A stretch of DNA of 64,000 bases from Sequoia sempervirens (lineage: Eukaryota; Streptophyta; Pinopsida; Cupressales; Cupressaceae): NCBI GenBank assembly GCA_007258455.2, contig VDFB02047230.1:157116635-157180634 (forward strand), written 5' to 3'. The position numbers and the translations under genes were made by a program. The notes below the pieces were generated by a model, which was not told the origin of the DNA, ran no database searches, and saw nothing but the letters and a program-made list of their open reading frames with translations. Below, one piece after another: positions 46,462 to 59,195 of this stretch; the first letter of the stretch is position 1, and each line of letters opens with the position of its first letter.

Positions 46462-46477
46462 GACATAGGTGTATGTT
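46462..46477. repeat. Target-site duplication of LINE-2, left copy
   Basis: gacataggtgtatgtt, 16 of 16 identical to 62304-62319. Confidence 0.92.
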
Positions 46478-46934
46478 TTTGATTAATTAAGCAAGGAAGG
46501 GCCCTAATCCCATGGTTACACAACTAAAACAACAAAAATAAAATATACTAGGAAGAATAGCACCAACCACCACCAAAATGTAGCAACAAACAAGAACTAG
46601 AAACCAAGATGGTTTGCAGACCGAGTATCCAAAATTGTAACCATAGAACCATAATAAGCTTAATCAAAAACATAATACCCCTACTGATCCAACTAATAAT
46701 ACATAGACCATTAATAAGGTCAACCAAAGTCCAACAAGAGCTTAACCATAACAAAGCTATAATATAATAGCAATTTGGGATTATAAAGCAAAGAGCCAAA
46801 AAATGCAGAGCAACAATAAACAACAAAGAGAAACAATTCCATTACTTGGCATTGGCTATCAGGTCCCAATAATTTCTAAGTTGGGATACAAACTCCCTCC
46901 AAGCAAGTCCCTCTTCTTCTTCTTGGTCCTTCTT
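46478..46934 (-). other. 3' end region of LINE-2
   Basis: T-rich on the coding strand, giving hydrophobic readings in several frames. LINE-1 has a similar T-rich tail (8268-8440). It ends with a GGGCCC stem and A-tail. Whether any of it is coding is unclear. Confidence 0.55.
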
Positions 46935-48432
46935 TTATTTGCTCTTCCCCATCTTCTTGAGCATTTTCCTTATCTTAGTTTGACCCAACACAACACCCAC
47001 CATGGTCCTGCGCATGAGACTGTTGGTAACCCTCATCAAATATGTGATGATAGCTTTTTCCATATCATCCATCTGGACCTGCATATAAGTAATCATTATT
47101 TTAAGAAAATCCATGTTAGAATCCTCACGAGAGTTAGTGGCAATAGAATTGTTCTCTATTTCAATGGCTTTCAACATATCAACCATATGCTCTTCTTCTC
47201 TTCCAGTATCTTCCTCCTTATCTTCTTTATCCTCCAAAATGTCTTCCTCTCCCATATTATACACACTTTCTTCAAAATCCATATCCTCACTATCATCATC
47301 CACTTGTGGCTCAAACTCTTCAACCACCAAATGTTTCTCCTCATCTTGGACAATGGCCTTCTATTTTCCCTTTTTTTCCTAAGAGGAAACCTTTGCAAGA
47401 CACATTGATCTTTGGAATCCACTAACTAGACCTGACTACCCTTCCTCCAAAAAATCCCTTTGATTGCCCTCTTTGTCTTCATCTATGGTTATGACCACAC
47501 TTTATTTTTTCAAGTCAAGTTTTAGATTCTTGGCCCTCAAAGGTTCAAAGAGTAGCATTGAGTTTTTCTGCTTCTTCGGGGTGGGCTTAACCAATTCAAG
47601 CTCAGGGAATTTTTCATAGGAGCCATCTTACCCACAGGGGTCAAAGGTATGGAACTTTTAGCAGTGGAGATGGAGAAATTAATAGGGGAATTCACCTTGG
47701 GGCTAATAATCTGGGGCAGAGGCCTAAGGTTAGGCTCTAGAATGGGATTAATAGTAGCTAGGGGTTCTTCATATTCCATAGAATTTTGATTCAGGATGTC
47801 CAGTTGAGTGCCAAAGAGTTTTCATGGGGGTTGTTAGCTAGCGAATATTTGTAGAGAGCAAGCTTGATGCCTTGGTGCAATTGGGGGTTCGCGCCATTTT
47901 CAATATTTTGTTGCAATGAGGAAAGTATGTTAAAAGGTAGGTTTATGCATTCATTATAACGAATGTGGTTAAGTAGGGGAAAGCGATAAGCATGGATAGT
48001 CATATAGCTTCCCTCTAATGTAAAATATCTTATAATGAACATACTAACCAGAGAAAAAGGTGGCGGAAGTTCGAGCTAAGCGTACCCATTATGAAACCTT
48101 GTGAGTTTCTCACCATCATGGAGGAAATTTTCCACACATGCCTTATAGTCAGCTCCAATCTTCTTAATGACCTTTCTTCACCAGTTTTCTAGACCTATCA
48201 TCTCCACAATGAGTTGAGCAATAATCTTAGATTTCACTGCCCCAATAGACACCTACCCCTTCCTCCAAGAGTTAGTGATTTTTTTTGTAAGACTCTCATT
48301 ATACCCTTTCATCACCTCAAAGAGTGAGACCATTCCCACCCTACTGAACAACCTCCAAAGATCAACATTTTTCTTGAGAGTCGAGCACTTTGGAGGTTCA
48401 GTTCATTTTCTTGGCCATTCTATTTTTGAACT
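46935..48432 (-). pseudogene. LINE-2 ORF3 (helical domain, charged linker, coiled coil)
   Basis: Across frames on - it reads IGAVKSKIIAQLIVEMIGLE, ADYKACVENFLHDGEKLTRF, then FIIRYFTLEGSYMTIHAYRF, PLLNHIRYNECINLPFNILS and LHQGIKLALYKYSL (to 47791). LINE-1 ORF3 matches as MKYFMLDGRY, YGYHFMLLNYF, FPYYLFLSMETSI and LHEGLMKLIIDY. A Pro/Ser linker (47779-47537) and an acidic coiled-coil part (47330-46935, EEDILEDKEDKEEDTGREEE) follow. Function unknown. Several stops and frame changes. Confidence 0.65.
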
Positions 48433-48991
48433 CTATAAACTTTTTGAGTTATTCTTTTGCAACCCTTTCCTCATACCACCACAACACCCATACACCCAAC
48501 TAATCTTGTAGTGCACACAATAGAATTTTTTTTGATGATGTTCTCTTTTAGAAATAAGTTTCAAGAACTTACTTAAATAAGAGACCTTTAACACATTTTC
48601 CAGGGAAAAAAAATAATTATTACCTTTACAAATAATAAATGATTCTAGATTTTTCATAGCAAGTTGATCCTCAATGAAGAGGTGGGATTTTCCATTAGGC
48701 ATGTCGATACACTATGATTTGATGCAAGCCTTAGTATTGTAATAAGTAATGTTATTCTAGGTATTCTTGGGAATGATATAAAAATTAAATTTATCACTTA
48801 GGGATATCTTCTTACTCCTTGTCATACCAAGATTGCCATCATTAATATAAGATCCATTTTTATCATGAGATCGCATTGTCTGCCTATACCGATCACTTAC
48901 AACAACTTTATAAGTTATAAACATTAACATATTTATCTTTAAGCACTTTTTCTTTCATTGTCGAAAGTAACTGGTTGTACTCCAATTGAGT
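48433..48991 (-). other. LINE-2 spacer between RNase H and ORF3
   Basis: An ORF of 89 codons on - (48702-48433) may be the start of ORF3 or an artefact. I cannot align it with LINE-1. Confidence 0.35.
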
Positions 48992-49420
48992 CTACATGTT
49001 ACACTTGAGTGCCTTGTTGGTCGCACAGTCAACAGAAATATTACATTCCTTGAACACATGTTGGATATGGTAGTGAGTGAATAATTTCATTAGGTCCTTA
49101 CAATTATCAATAATGTCCTTTAGTTCCCAAGGAACCACAACACCACCTTTAACTATTAATTTGGAGTCTCCTTCCAATATGACCTTCTAAAAACCAAATT
49201 CTCTAAGCATCTTTATTCCTTGCCACACTACCATTTCCTCAGCTTTGTTTTTGGTACAAATACCCAATTTTTTCCCATATCCCACTATACATTCTTCAAG
49301 GTAATTTCTTAGCAAACCTCTTGCCCTTGCAATGCCAAGATTACCTTTTGAGCACCCATCAAAGTTGTATTTGATCCATTCCCTGTCAGGAGGAGTCCAC
49401 ATAGTTGACTTCCAAGCAGA
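48992..49420 (-). pseudogene. LINE-2 ORF2 RNase H domain
   Basis: On - it reads PPDREWIKYNFDGCSKGNLG, TKNKAEEMVVWQGIKML, then after a stop ILEGDSKLIVKGG and HYHIQHVFKECNISVDCATN. The D (FDG), E (AEE) and D (GDS) catalytic positions are present; the last Asp of the HV-RE-N--AD block corresponds to VDCATN. Stop at 48992 ends ORF2. Confidence 0.88.
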
Positions 49421-50330
49421 AAGTGTGGACCAATTGAGATTGATAAGGTCCTTCTTTAATCCTCATATCTGCTTGATTCTCAATTCTTTATAGGTAGGCC
49501 AGACTTTTGAATAGTTGTACCCTCCAACTTCCACATTTTCATGTATTTGGGCCTTTATAGACATACATAGCTCATAGTTGTTTCTCTCAGCTTCTCTAAA
49601 AATCCTATTGTTCCTTTCCTTCTAGATTCCCCATGTTATGAAAAGGGGGGGCTTGATTCTAGAGGTCCATTATAATCTTATGGGAGTAAGGAAAATTAGA
49701 CCAGCTTTCAATAAATGAATTCATGGTAGGGGGGAACAACCAATCGATGAGCAACAAAGGGATGAAAAAGGACCGCACTTATCTAGAGTACAGATAGTGA
49801 AAGAATAAATGCATAATGGACTCTTCTTCTTACTTACATAGGATATATTTGTTAACTAACTAAAACCCCCTCCTTATAAGATTATCAATAGTTAAGATTC
49901 TGCCATGTGAGGCTACCCACCAGAAATAGTTAACTTTTAGAGTAATATTTTTTATCCACACCTTGTCCCAATGAATATCTCTGCAATCAGTAAGAGGTTT
50001 CTCAAGTTCCTTATAAGCATTTTTGACCGAGAAGCATTCAAAGGGGTTCTTAATCCATAGCCATTCATCTTTCATATCTTTAGAGAACTAAGTTGCCTCC
50101 CTAATGAGGTTTTGTAGCCTTTACACCATAATATCCCAATTAAGCTATCTTTGACCTCTCGAGTTGGCAATCCTAAGTATTTTGCTAAATTCCTTCCATT
50201 TTGGTTCATCAGTCTCCCAATTAATGTAATCAACCACCTTCTTAACACAAATTTTGGTCAAACTCTATTTCAGGGGTTGAAACTATCTAAGGAAGAGAGA
50301 GGGGGTTCAACAACCCAAGGATCCTTCTAG
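49421..50330 (-). pseudogene. LINE-2 ORF2 zinc-binding region
   Basis: The segment 50075-49860 reads WLWIKNPFECFSVKNAYKEL, WDKVWIKNITLKVNYFWWVA and HGRILTIDNLIRRGF, the zf-RVT region found between RT and RNase H in plant LINEs. The Cys/His of the finger itself lie below, near 49850-49810, and are broken by a frame change. Confidence 0.78.
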
Positions 50331-51760
50331 AAATCAGTGTCCTTCCCATTTCCAATACACTTTCTCACACCCAATTTCAACACACTTTTGGTTTTGATAA
50401 GGTGGTTCCAAAAAATGGATCCATAAGGAAAATTAGAGGAGGTAAGGAAACAACCAAGATCTCTGTTATTGATATATTTTGATTGGAAGATATTAACCCA
50501 ATACTTAGTCCCTTCCAAGAGACTCCAATCCATATTGGAAGTGAGGGCTTTGTTGAAGAGTTTAATTCTCCTTATCCCTAGACCTCCAACATTTTTAGGG
50601 GTACACACTTTCTCCCAACCAACCAAACCCAATCTATTTTTCTCTTTCATTTCAAACCACATGAATCTTCTCTAGATTTGTTCAATTTTTTCCACAATGA
50701 AGGTTGGGATTTTAAAGAGACACAAATAGTATATTGGGATGTTCTGGAGAGAAGCTTTTAGCAATTGTATCTTCCCCGCTAGGCTTAGAAGTTTACCATT
50801 CCAACCAGCCAACTTTTTTTGGAATCTTTCAATTAAGTGATTCCAATAATTATTTTCTAATCTTCTTGAACTCAGAGCGAGCCCAAGGTAAGCAATAGAT
50901 AGAATAGCTTCCTGGCAGCCCAAGGTCCACACCACTCTTTCTTTCACTATTTGATCAGCACAAAAGAAGTATAACTTACTCTTATTATAATTGATATGTT
51001 GACTAAAGGCAGAAGCATAGTCATTTAAAACAGATTTCCATTGGCTAGCTTCACCAATTGAGGATTCTCTAAACAATATAGTATCATCAACAAAATTTTG
51101 ATGAGAGTCGGGCGGGAGTGATGAAGCAGCTTCAACTCCTCTCAAAACTTTAGAATCAATGAGATTTTGAATATTCCTTCCAAGGACTTCATAAACAATT
51201 ATGAATAGATAGGGGGAGAGAGGGTCTCCTTGTCTAAGACCTTAGCCACATGAGAAGAAACCATGGGGGACTCCATTCATAAGAACTGAGCACATAGGGG
51301 TGGTAACATAGGTAGTGAGAAACATGAGGAATCTACCATCAAACCCAAATTTCTTGAGAACAACAAAGAGAAATGGCCAGGAGACTCTGTCATAAGCCTT
51401 TGATATGTCACATTTTAGGGCCATCCCTGAGTTTTGACTTAGGTCCATTGAGTGAAGGATTTCATGGGTGGTTATAACAACATCTAAGATGTTTGTTCCT
51501 TGGATAAATCCTTTCTGGTTTGGGGCTATCATTTTGATTTTAACATGTATTTTAGTATGAACACAATTATCTTTGAGAATATTTTATACACTCTATTACA
51601 GAGACAAATGGGTCTAAAGTCCTTTATGGATGAGGCATATTACTCCTTCGGGATAAGGGCTATGAAGATAGCATTCATTTGATTAAGAAGCCTTCCAAAT
51701 CTAAAGAAATATCTAGCTACAATTATTAGGTCAATATTTAAAATATCCTAGTATATTTGA
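50331..51760 (-). pseudogene. LINE-2 ORF2 reverse transcriptase
   Basis: On - it reads NQKGFIQGTNILDVVITTHE, MALKCDISKAYDRVSWPFLF (catalytic D in CDISKAYD), a short break, then HQNFVDDTILFRESS with the catalytic FVDD, and YLGLALSSRR, LSLAGKIQLLKASLQNIPIY. Later, W-EMKEKNRLGLVGWEKVCTP and GGLGIRRIKLFNKAL are the usual post-RT segment. Stops and one frame change. Would copy its own RNA at the nicked target. Confidence 0.9.
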
Positions 51761-53157
51761 AAAAAGGTCAAAGGGAACCCATCCGATCTTGGGGCTTTGT
51801 AAGACCCAAAGGAAAAAAACATGTTTAACCTCCCGAAGAGAGAAAACATTAGTCATATCCTTTATATCTTGCTCAGTAATAACTTTAGGAATCATTTCAA
51901 GGATATCATCAAATACTTGATTTTCATCCCCTAGAACATTCTGGAAGGAGTAGAAGTTCACAACTTCCTTAGCTTTTTCTCTTTCAGTAGTCACCATTGT
52001 GTCATCTTCTTTCTTAAGCATTCTTATCATGTTGGTGATTTTGTATTTCATAGTTGATTGGTGGAATAATTTGGTGTTTCGGTCTCCTTCAGTAAGGCAC
52101 TAAACCTCAGATTTTTTCTTCTAGAAAATCTCCTCCTGTTTGTTGAACTTAAACCATTGAGATCTCAGAGTACGTTCATGAGTGAAAATATCTTCATCCA
52201 CTAGACCAGCCTCCATTTTGTCCCACAATTGCTTTAATCTGTCCCTTGATTTTTTTTGTTTCAAAGATGTTACCAAAGTTTAATTTATTCCATCCTTTCA
52301 CTCTTTACTTAATTCTTCTCTACTTTTCCACCAGGAGAAACATGGGGGTACCCACCATAGGTTCAACTGATAAATTTTTAATAAGGGAAGCAAAGTTAGG
52401 ATGGAAAGTCCACATTAATTAAAATCTGAAGGGGAAAGGACCTTTGTTATGATAAAAAATTCTCTTGAGCAAGATGGCATTATGGTCTAAAGCGGATCTT
52501 GGGAGGGCAGAGAGGGACAGATGCTAAGAGATATTCCAATTTGAAGATATAAGAAACCTATCCATCTTAACTTGAATCAACTGATTACCAATCCTTCTAT
52601 TAGACCATGTAAATTTGGAACCTAATAATGGAACATCAAATAGCCCAACAAAATTAAAGAAACCAGCCAATTCCATCATACTTTTAGAGTATTCATCCAA
52701 CCCCCCAACTTCTTTAAGGGTAAAAGTGGAGAGTTGAAGTCACCTCCCAACATCTAATAGTCATCCAATCTACTCTTAATATCATTCAAAAAATCCCATA
52801 ACTACAGTCTATCCCTACTAAATTTGGGGCATAAATATTGATTAAATTTCATTTCTATGAAGAAGATAGGTCTTCCAAAAACACCATTGAACTGTTCTTT
52901 CTTGAAAATCCCAAAGACCCTTTAAATTTCAAGGGATTCCATAGAGTGACTATTCCCCCCGAGGCCCCCCCAGCCTCACTCAAAAAGTAATTCACACTAG
53001 GCCATATTTTGAAAACAACCTTGTCAAACGTTTGTTTCTTCATTTTAGTTTCTTGAAGGAGCAGGAGATCCACTTTGTTATCCAAAATACACATTTTGAC
53101 CAAAAAAAATTTATAAGGGCTATTAAGGCCCCTTATATTCTAGTAGAGAATCTTCAT
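51761..53157 (-). pseudogene. LINE-2 ORF2 start and endonuclease domain
   Basis: The ATG at 53157 begins MKILY, a stop where Trp is usual (TGG to TAG), then NIRGLNSPYK, the typical LINE ORF2 start. The AP-type endonuclease reads VDLLLLQETKM (catalytic Glu), NIYAPN and LGGDFNSPL (catalytic GGDFN). A linker with NTKLFHQ-like residues and MVTTEREKAKEVVNFY (52051-51731) leads to RT. Stops, but order and motifs are clear. Confidence 0.88.
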
Positions 53158-53189
53158 TATCAGAATAAAAAATTAAAAAAAAATTAAAA

Positions 53190-54232
53190 AAAAACTAGGA
53201 GGCAATTAGGAAAACAACCAACATTACTTCTTTTTGGACTTCAAACCCATGATCAAGTCCAAAGTTTTTTGTCTTCCTGAAGCTACATCCCTCACTGTAT
53301 CTTTATTCCTTGATTCCTTTTGGGAAGGTCTTCCAACCAAATTTCCTCCACCAACATTTGGTTTCTTTTTCTTTTTTTGACTTACTTAAGGCTTGTAAAC
53401 ATTCTTCCTCTTCTTCTCTATCATTAGGATGAGGGGGGAAGCCTAAAATAGCCAAAGAGTTGTTCAGGTTTCCTCCCTCCTGAGATAGAAAGGAAATATC
53501 CCCCTAGAATGAAGAAGTATAAGAAACAATAGTAGGAATTTCCCCTTCTTCCATCCCTTCCATTGCATTAGCACCGAGATCAGCCTTATCTTGAGTCAAT
53601 TAATTGGCCCCCCTATGAGTCATTTCCAAACCCTCATTTTATTTTTCTTTAGGAGTCTCCTCATCTTCCTTTGGTTTCATACGTTGCATTGAACCAAGGA
53701 TTGGGATTCCTTCCCCTAAGGCTACTTAATTTCCTTACATTCTAATACCCAAGAAACAACAAGAGGCTCATGACAAGTAGCTTCCCTATCTAAGGAAATT
53801 GTGTCATTCCCAGGGGGATTTCTAGCTCCCTCTTGGACATAATCATCCTTATAGGGGGTACTTTAGAATCAACATTAGAATCCTTAATCATAGGCTTGAT
53901 TAGGGATTGCATATCTTCTTTGAGTACATCTTGAGTCCTTTTATTACATGAATCTATAAGGTGGTCAAATTTCTTGCATAACTGGTAAAACTGTCTTGCA
54001 TATTCGTACTCAGGAGGTTGGGACCAATTACCAAAATTTGACTTAAGGAACATTAAGGTTGGTAGAATCATGTTAACAATAACATTAACACAAATCTGAG
54101 CATAAACTAACTAATAATTTTCTTGGGTTATCATATCAACTACGAGGAGGCTTCTAAAAGAGGTGGCAATCCCTTTTAGGATTCCCAACTCCCAAATCTC
54201 AAGGGATAGCCTAGGAATGCATACCCATGTAG
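53190..54232 (-). pseudogene. LINE-2 ORF1, C-terminal part
   Basis: It starts right at the E7 insertion with TWVCIPRLSLEIWELGILKG, LLVVDMITQENY and a stop, the second half of a DUF4283-type LINE ORF1. The zinc knuckle near 53985-53940 reads YQLCKKFDHLIDSC; the first Cys of C-x2-C-x4-H-x4-C is replaced by Tyr. The tail is basic (VKKRKRNQM) near 53380. Two or more stops. RNA-binding protein of the LINE. Confidence 0.85.
54228..54232. repeat. Target-site duplication of E7, left copy
   Basis: tgtag, identical to 61490-61494. Confidence 0.85.
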
Positions 54233-55392
54233 TGTTGATGGTCAATGTAACACAACAATGTTAAAAAAATATATTTCTACTCTCTTTCTCTTGAAAAAGA
54301 TAAATAATCTAAAACTTTCTATCTTCCAAGGTATCTGTAGTTGGTTCTCAACTATATTGTCATCATTCAGTGGCCTATGCAACTCTAATGTTCAAGGGGC
54401 TTGCTAGTATACAGTAAAAACTAAATATTACAAACTAATCTAATGTTTGGGGGGTGTAAATAAATGCAAAAGATAGGATAGGGCTTAGGACAACAATACA
54501 TGAACACATATTTCTTTAAATTTAGACACGTAAACTTCGCAATGAGCACTCTAAACCAACTCAAACCATGGAACAACACAATCTACAACATAACCCATAC
54601 CATTGCATTCATTCATAGTGAAAATTTTAAAGCATACAACCATTCATCATGAATTTTTTTTTAAAAACCTTCTTTTCAAACTATAAAATATCACAAGCTC
54701 ATTACAAAAATTAACAAATCAACAAATATACAGAAACATCATCCATAGATTAATTCAACAAAAATGGTTTCAGATTCAAAATCTTCTATTGATTTTAATC
54801 AAATAAGAGGCACTTATGCACAACAAAACTCACTGGCATACAAATAACCATTGTTCATTAACATTATCACTAAATTGACAAACTTCTGAAAATAACATCA
54901 ATTACATTAAAGCTGTAAAAAAGTATTTTTGAGTATCTTTGCATAAAAGCTGTAAAATAGTAAACTATCTAATCTCTCGTTTAGACAGCTAATCTGACTT
55001 ATATTAACATATGTTTACAATAAGGAGATGATTTTTACATACAGAAAAATTTAGCACCAATTCCTCCTATCAAAATTCAAGATCCATAATCTGGGGCCCA
55101 GATCCACAATTGTAGGGACACCTAGTTAACTCCAAAAATCTGTTTGTGTGGAAAATGTTGTAGTTGGATAGGTGCACCACCTGCTTCTTCAATCCAAAAT
55201 ATGAACTACAAGTCTCAATTCAATTGTATGTTTGATTACCACTTGTTATTCTTGATTTTCCAACTTTGACTCATAGTCGTCCATCTGCTCAAAAACTACC
55301 TTGAAAGTACTACTGTCAAAAAGGTAACTGAAACACATTCTTCACTTTTCACCCTCATGAGAGCTCCCACAATACTCATCATAATTAGAGAA
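54233..55392 (-). other. E7 3' region
   Basis: AT-rich, without coding similarity. gtttgggggg at about 54445 on + looks like a purine tract followed by tgtaaataa, but no matching LTR is seen. Confidence 0.45.
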
Positions 55393-58300
55393 GACTTATT
55401 TCAGTGCATCATCATCTAGTCCATCAACCCAGTTAGTTTTAAACGTTGACTCTTCAAATTTCTTCTTTGCTACAGTTACAATGTCTTTCAAGTGGAAAAT
55501 GTTTGTGATTGCCCACCGCATGTCAGTTCTGATATCAAGTAGCCTATCCATGAGAGTAAGATCAACAATATCTCCTTGTTTCATTATTGCATTGATTCTT
55601 TCCTCCCAAGCATATTTTATATCTCCTAATGATTCAAGTATCTGCTCAGGAGGTAAAATTTTACCAATTAGTTTTGAAATGATCTCCTCAAAGGTGTCTT
55701 CTTGTTCCCATATTTTGTCAATGCTTTTGAGCATGGAAATTCTCTATTCAAGGTGATTTTGCATTTTGAAGATAGATGTATTGATGGATTTTGAAAAAAA
55801 TCAGGGCCTTCATCCCTCAAAATCTATGATTGGACTAATTCCTCATCAGAAATTTTAGCAATCACCTTTAACTTTCCCAAGTAATCCCTAAGTTTTTCTT
55901 CCTCTGCCCATCATTTCCTTATGGATTCTTCCATTTCCCTAACCAATTTAAGACCTGAATAATAACACTTAAAACCCTCCTCCACATTCTCATTTATATC
56001 AGACTTGAATACATTAAACTAGTTATCAAACCACGTGGCTTTATTTTTCATTTCATTAAGGCCATCCACCTCCTTTATGTTCATCAAAACAAGGGCCTTT
56101 GAGGGTGTAGGTTGTTCAGGAGTAAATGAAATTAACTCCTTTAGAAAAGTATTCATTTTTCCCACCTCTATCTTAAGCTCATCCTTGGCCTGTTTATCTT
56201 TAATCAACCTCGACTTGGTGGTGGTGGAAACAATTTCTATCAAATTCATCTACTGGCTTCTGGTATGCTTTCCTAGATTAACAATACTTATCTGATAATC
56301 TTCAGGCTGCAACTCTCTATCATCCTTGTCAACAATTGGGGTAGTAATTTTTGCTACCAAATCTTCTTCAACAATTAACTTGGTGGAGTGTATGGAACGA
56401 GGCTTCTTCTTTGACTTTACCTTATCTATTCCAGTTCTCATTTCATCCCTTGTTATGGGTTGGGCATGTACTTGCTGCCTCTTCTCCAAATTCAATTTCA
56501 ACCAAGTGGGTGCAGCTGGCTAAGTGGCTACCTGTTAAACATTAGGAGGTTCCATAGATGGAGGTGTAGAAGAAATAATTCCAATGGTTTGCTGAGAAGC
56601 AGCCCTTTGTAGCTCCTCTTACTCCTTTTGTAAGCTTTCATTTTCTTTCCTTTCATTCGCAGCTTTTATTTCTTCTTTCTTATTTCTTCCTCTCATTTAG
56701 CAACCTCTTTTTCCTCCTTCATCCTCTACTGCTCCAACACCTTAACCCAAAGCTCTTCCTTTTCTGCCTTTTCTTGAGAAACTTTCAATTCTTGCTCATG
56801 AGCTTCTTCTTTCACTTTCTTTAATGCTTCAGTTGCTTTCTTTGCTCAATCTAGCTCCTCAATTTTCCTCTTTTGTTCTTCTTCTTCTTGGGTGGCTTGT
56901 TCAGCAGCCAACTTTCGAGCATTCTCCATTAGTTCTTCTTATTCTTTTTCAGTTAATAAATCATTTAATTCCATCTCCACACTCTCCAGAACTCCAACTT
57001 CAAACCCTGCTTCCTCTTCTCCTGGTTCCTCTTCAATTTTCTTCAGTACTCCTCCCATTCAGGTGCTTCTCCTTCCTTAGATGGATTTCTCTCAGAATCT
57101 AAAGAAATATCTACTATTATCAACTCCAGGGCGTCCTTCCTTTTCAACAGTTGCAATTTTTGAAGTTGATGGCACGGTAGGATAACTTCCCTTAGTTTTT
57201 GGAGGAACAGTAGCATGTCCCTCTATACAACTCTCCTCACCAGGGTGAACAATGGCTAAGCGTACGACAACAAAACATGAAGTAACCCTAGCAGCAGTCA
57301 CCTCATAGGTAACCTTTCCTTTACACAAAGAATCATCAATCTCTTGTAAAGAAACATATTCCTCTGGTTGAGGAGGATCTTTCGTGGTTACTTCCACCAT
57401 TGCAACACCTTTCTACAACCTTTTATATTGTTTAGTTTCTGCAGAGGAAGTGGGTTCATTGCCAAAACCTCCTTTCTTTGACACCCCAAGTCTTGGTTGC
57501 TTCAAACGGAGTTTAATCCATTTTAATCTCCTGTTTACTACTCCCTAAGACAATTTTATGATTTTAGTCTCTTCCTTTTCTTCCCAATTGATGGGCTCCA
57601 AGATTTTTGTAGAAACTTTTTCCAAATCATACTGGGGATCCAGAGTGATCCCATCATCTATAGTGCCTTCAGAAATATCAATTTAAAATCAAAATCCCTC
57701 ATCTAAGGAATTTTTAGCCTCTCATAGCTCTTTTTACTTACTTCAAACTGATCTTGGAGGTTAGCCCAAAATTCCTCAAGAAGTTGAATATGCTGAGTAA
57801 AGTGAGAGGGATACATCGCATACAATTTTTTCTTAGGATCAAAATTATTCCTACTAGTGTGCTACTGCAAATTCAAAGCCTAGAACTCCTCTGTTGTTGA
57901 TTTATCCTTTACCAAAGAAGAACAAGAATAGAATCCTAATTTGAAGGGAAAAGAATGATCAATAGTCTTATGCTGCAAAAAGAATACATCATTTACTTTT
58001 GCATCTTACCTAGAAAATTCCATAAGAATCCACCTGTCGCCACAACATCTTGGCAACTTAAAAGGGTGGCCATCAAAATCAAATAACCTTAAATAAGTAG
58101 ACTTGGGGTATTGAATAAACCAATACCTCCATTCCTGAATAAACTCCATAGCTTCACGTGACAATATGAAACCAATGTCACCTGTGAGCTGATTTATAAT
58201 CACATACAAAAAAGCATCATTGACTTGTTTAAAGTGCTTCTCTGAAGCCTTTAGCTCAAGTTGGTCATAATACTCCAAAACCTTCTTTTGATCTAGGCCA

Positions 58301-59195
58301 TCATCCATTGACCCCTGAGTGTTTAATCCAAGAAACCATCCAATCCTTGTTGCACAATACATGACATAAGAAGACATGTAAAATGTTTTAGTCTGTGTTA
58401 CCTTGAGAAGCTAGTCATGAATATTGTCTGAGATTATTTTCCCCCAATCTAAGTGTTGCTTTCCATCTAGAATCAATTGGATAAAAGGAAACATCCAGTG
58501 TTCAAAAATACAAGAATTTGATTTCCAAATGCTCTGGCCAATAGTGTGATAATATCTCTTATGTCTTTAGAAAAGTTTGACCTCTTAGGATTAGGTGGCA
58601 CATTCTTTATTGACTTCTTCTCCTTCTCCATCCATCATTTATTGATGAGCTATTTTTTTCCTTCCAAATCTTTGTTCCATAGTTCAAGTGCTTGAGCCTC
58701 AGTCATCATCTTCAAATTGGGGTAAGGAGGGAGGTCAAAGACATGTATGATCATGGGCAGGGTTAAATCAATGATAAAATTCCCCTGAGCATCAATACAT
58801 TATCTCTAAGTAGGATTATACACATGTGCAACAGTTAGGATGCACTAAGGACAATATACAACAATAGGAAAACTAGCTACATGAGCTAGCCTTGATTCTG
58901 CAATTCTCCTTGCTCTTGGGACAACATCCTTTGAAAATGTATCTTTGTGAAATTTCTCAAGATCCATGTCCTACCAATGTGTCAGTTATGTTCATGACTT
59001 CAGAGTCAAATTTGGATGGAACTGGGTTCCCTTGATACTTATACTTCATTGTGTAAGGCACTTGTTATAGTTTTAATCTCTTATATTTGGCTCTCTTTGA
59101 TGTTCCCTCAGATGTTCCTCAGTAGGAACTTCCTCAGTATGTACTTCCTCTTTGGAGTCATACATTTGTTAGTTATCCTACAATTTTCCATTATT
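55393..59195 (-). pseudogene. E7 gene: long unrecognised coiled-coil protein
   Basis: About 1200 codons on - with scattered stops and few frame changes. Readable parts in order: YQGNPVPSKFDSEVMNITD (59040-58990), DLEKFHKDTFSKDVVPRARR (58967 on), MIIHVFDLPPYPNLKMMTEA, KMMTEAQALELWNKDLEGKK, SKDIRDIITLLARAFG, then 58377-58006 with KKVLEYYDQLELKASEKHFK and EFIQEWRYWFIQYPKSTYLR. A Val/Glu/Pro-rich stretch (57400-57092) precedes an EEEEQKRKIEELD / KAEKEELWVKVLEQ coiled coil (about 56960-56580). A helical C-terminal part (56501-55396) ends WVDGLDDDALK. I do not recognise a family; I associate such proteins with conifer repeats. It could be a gag-like or captured host gene. Confidence 0.6.

Noticed and set aside
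46803..47408. 201-codon ORF on + opposite to LINE-2 ORF3
   Set aside because: It is the shadow of the acidic coiled-coil frame on -, and lacks independent coding features.
54445..54460. Purine tract gtttgggggg followed by tgtaaataa as an LTR start inside E7
   Set aside because: No second copy of the supposed LTR start is visible in the window.
56824..57102. Leu/Ser-rich ORFs on + in E7
   Set aside because: They are the complement of the Glu/Lys-rich coiled-coil coding sequence on -.
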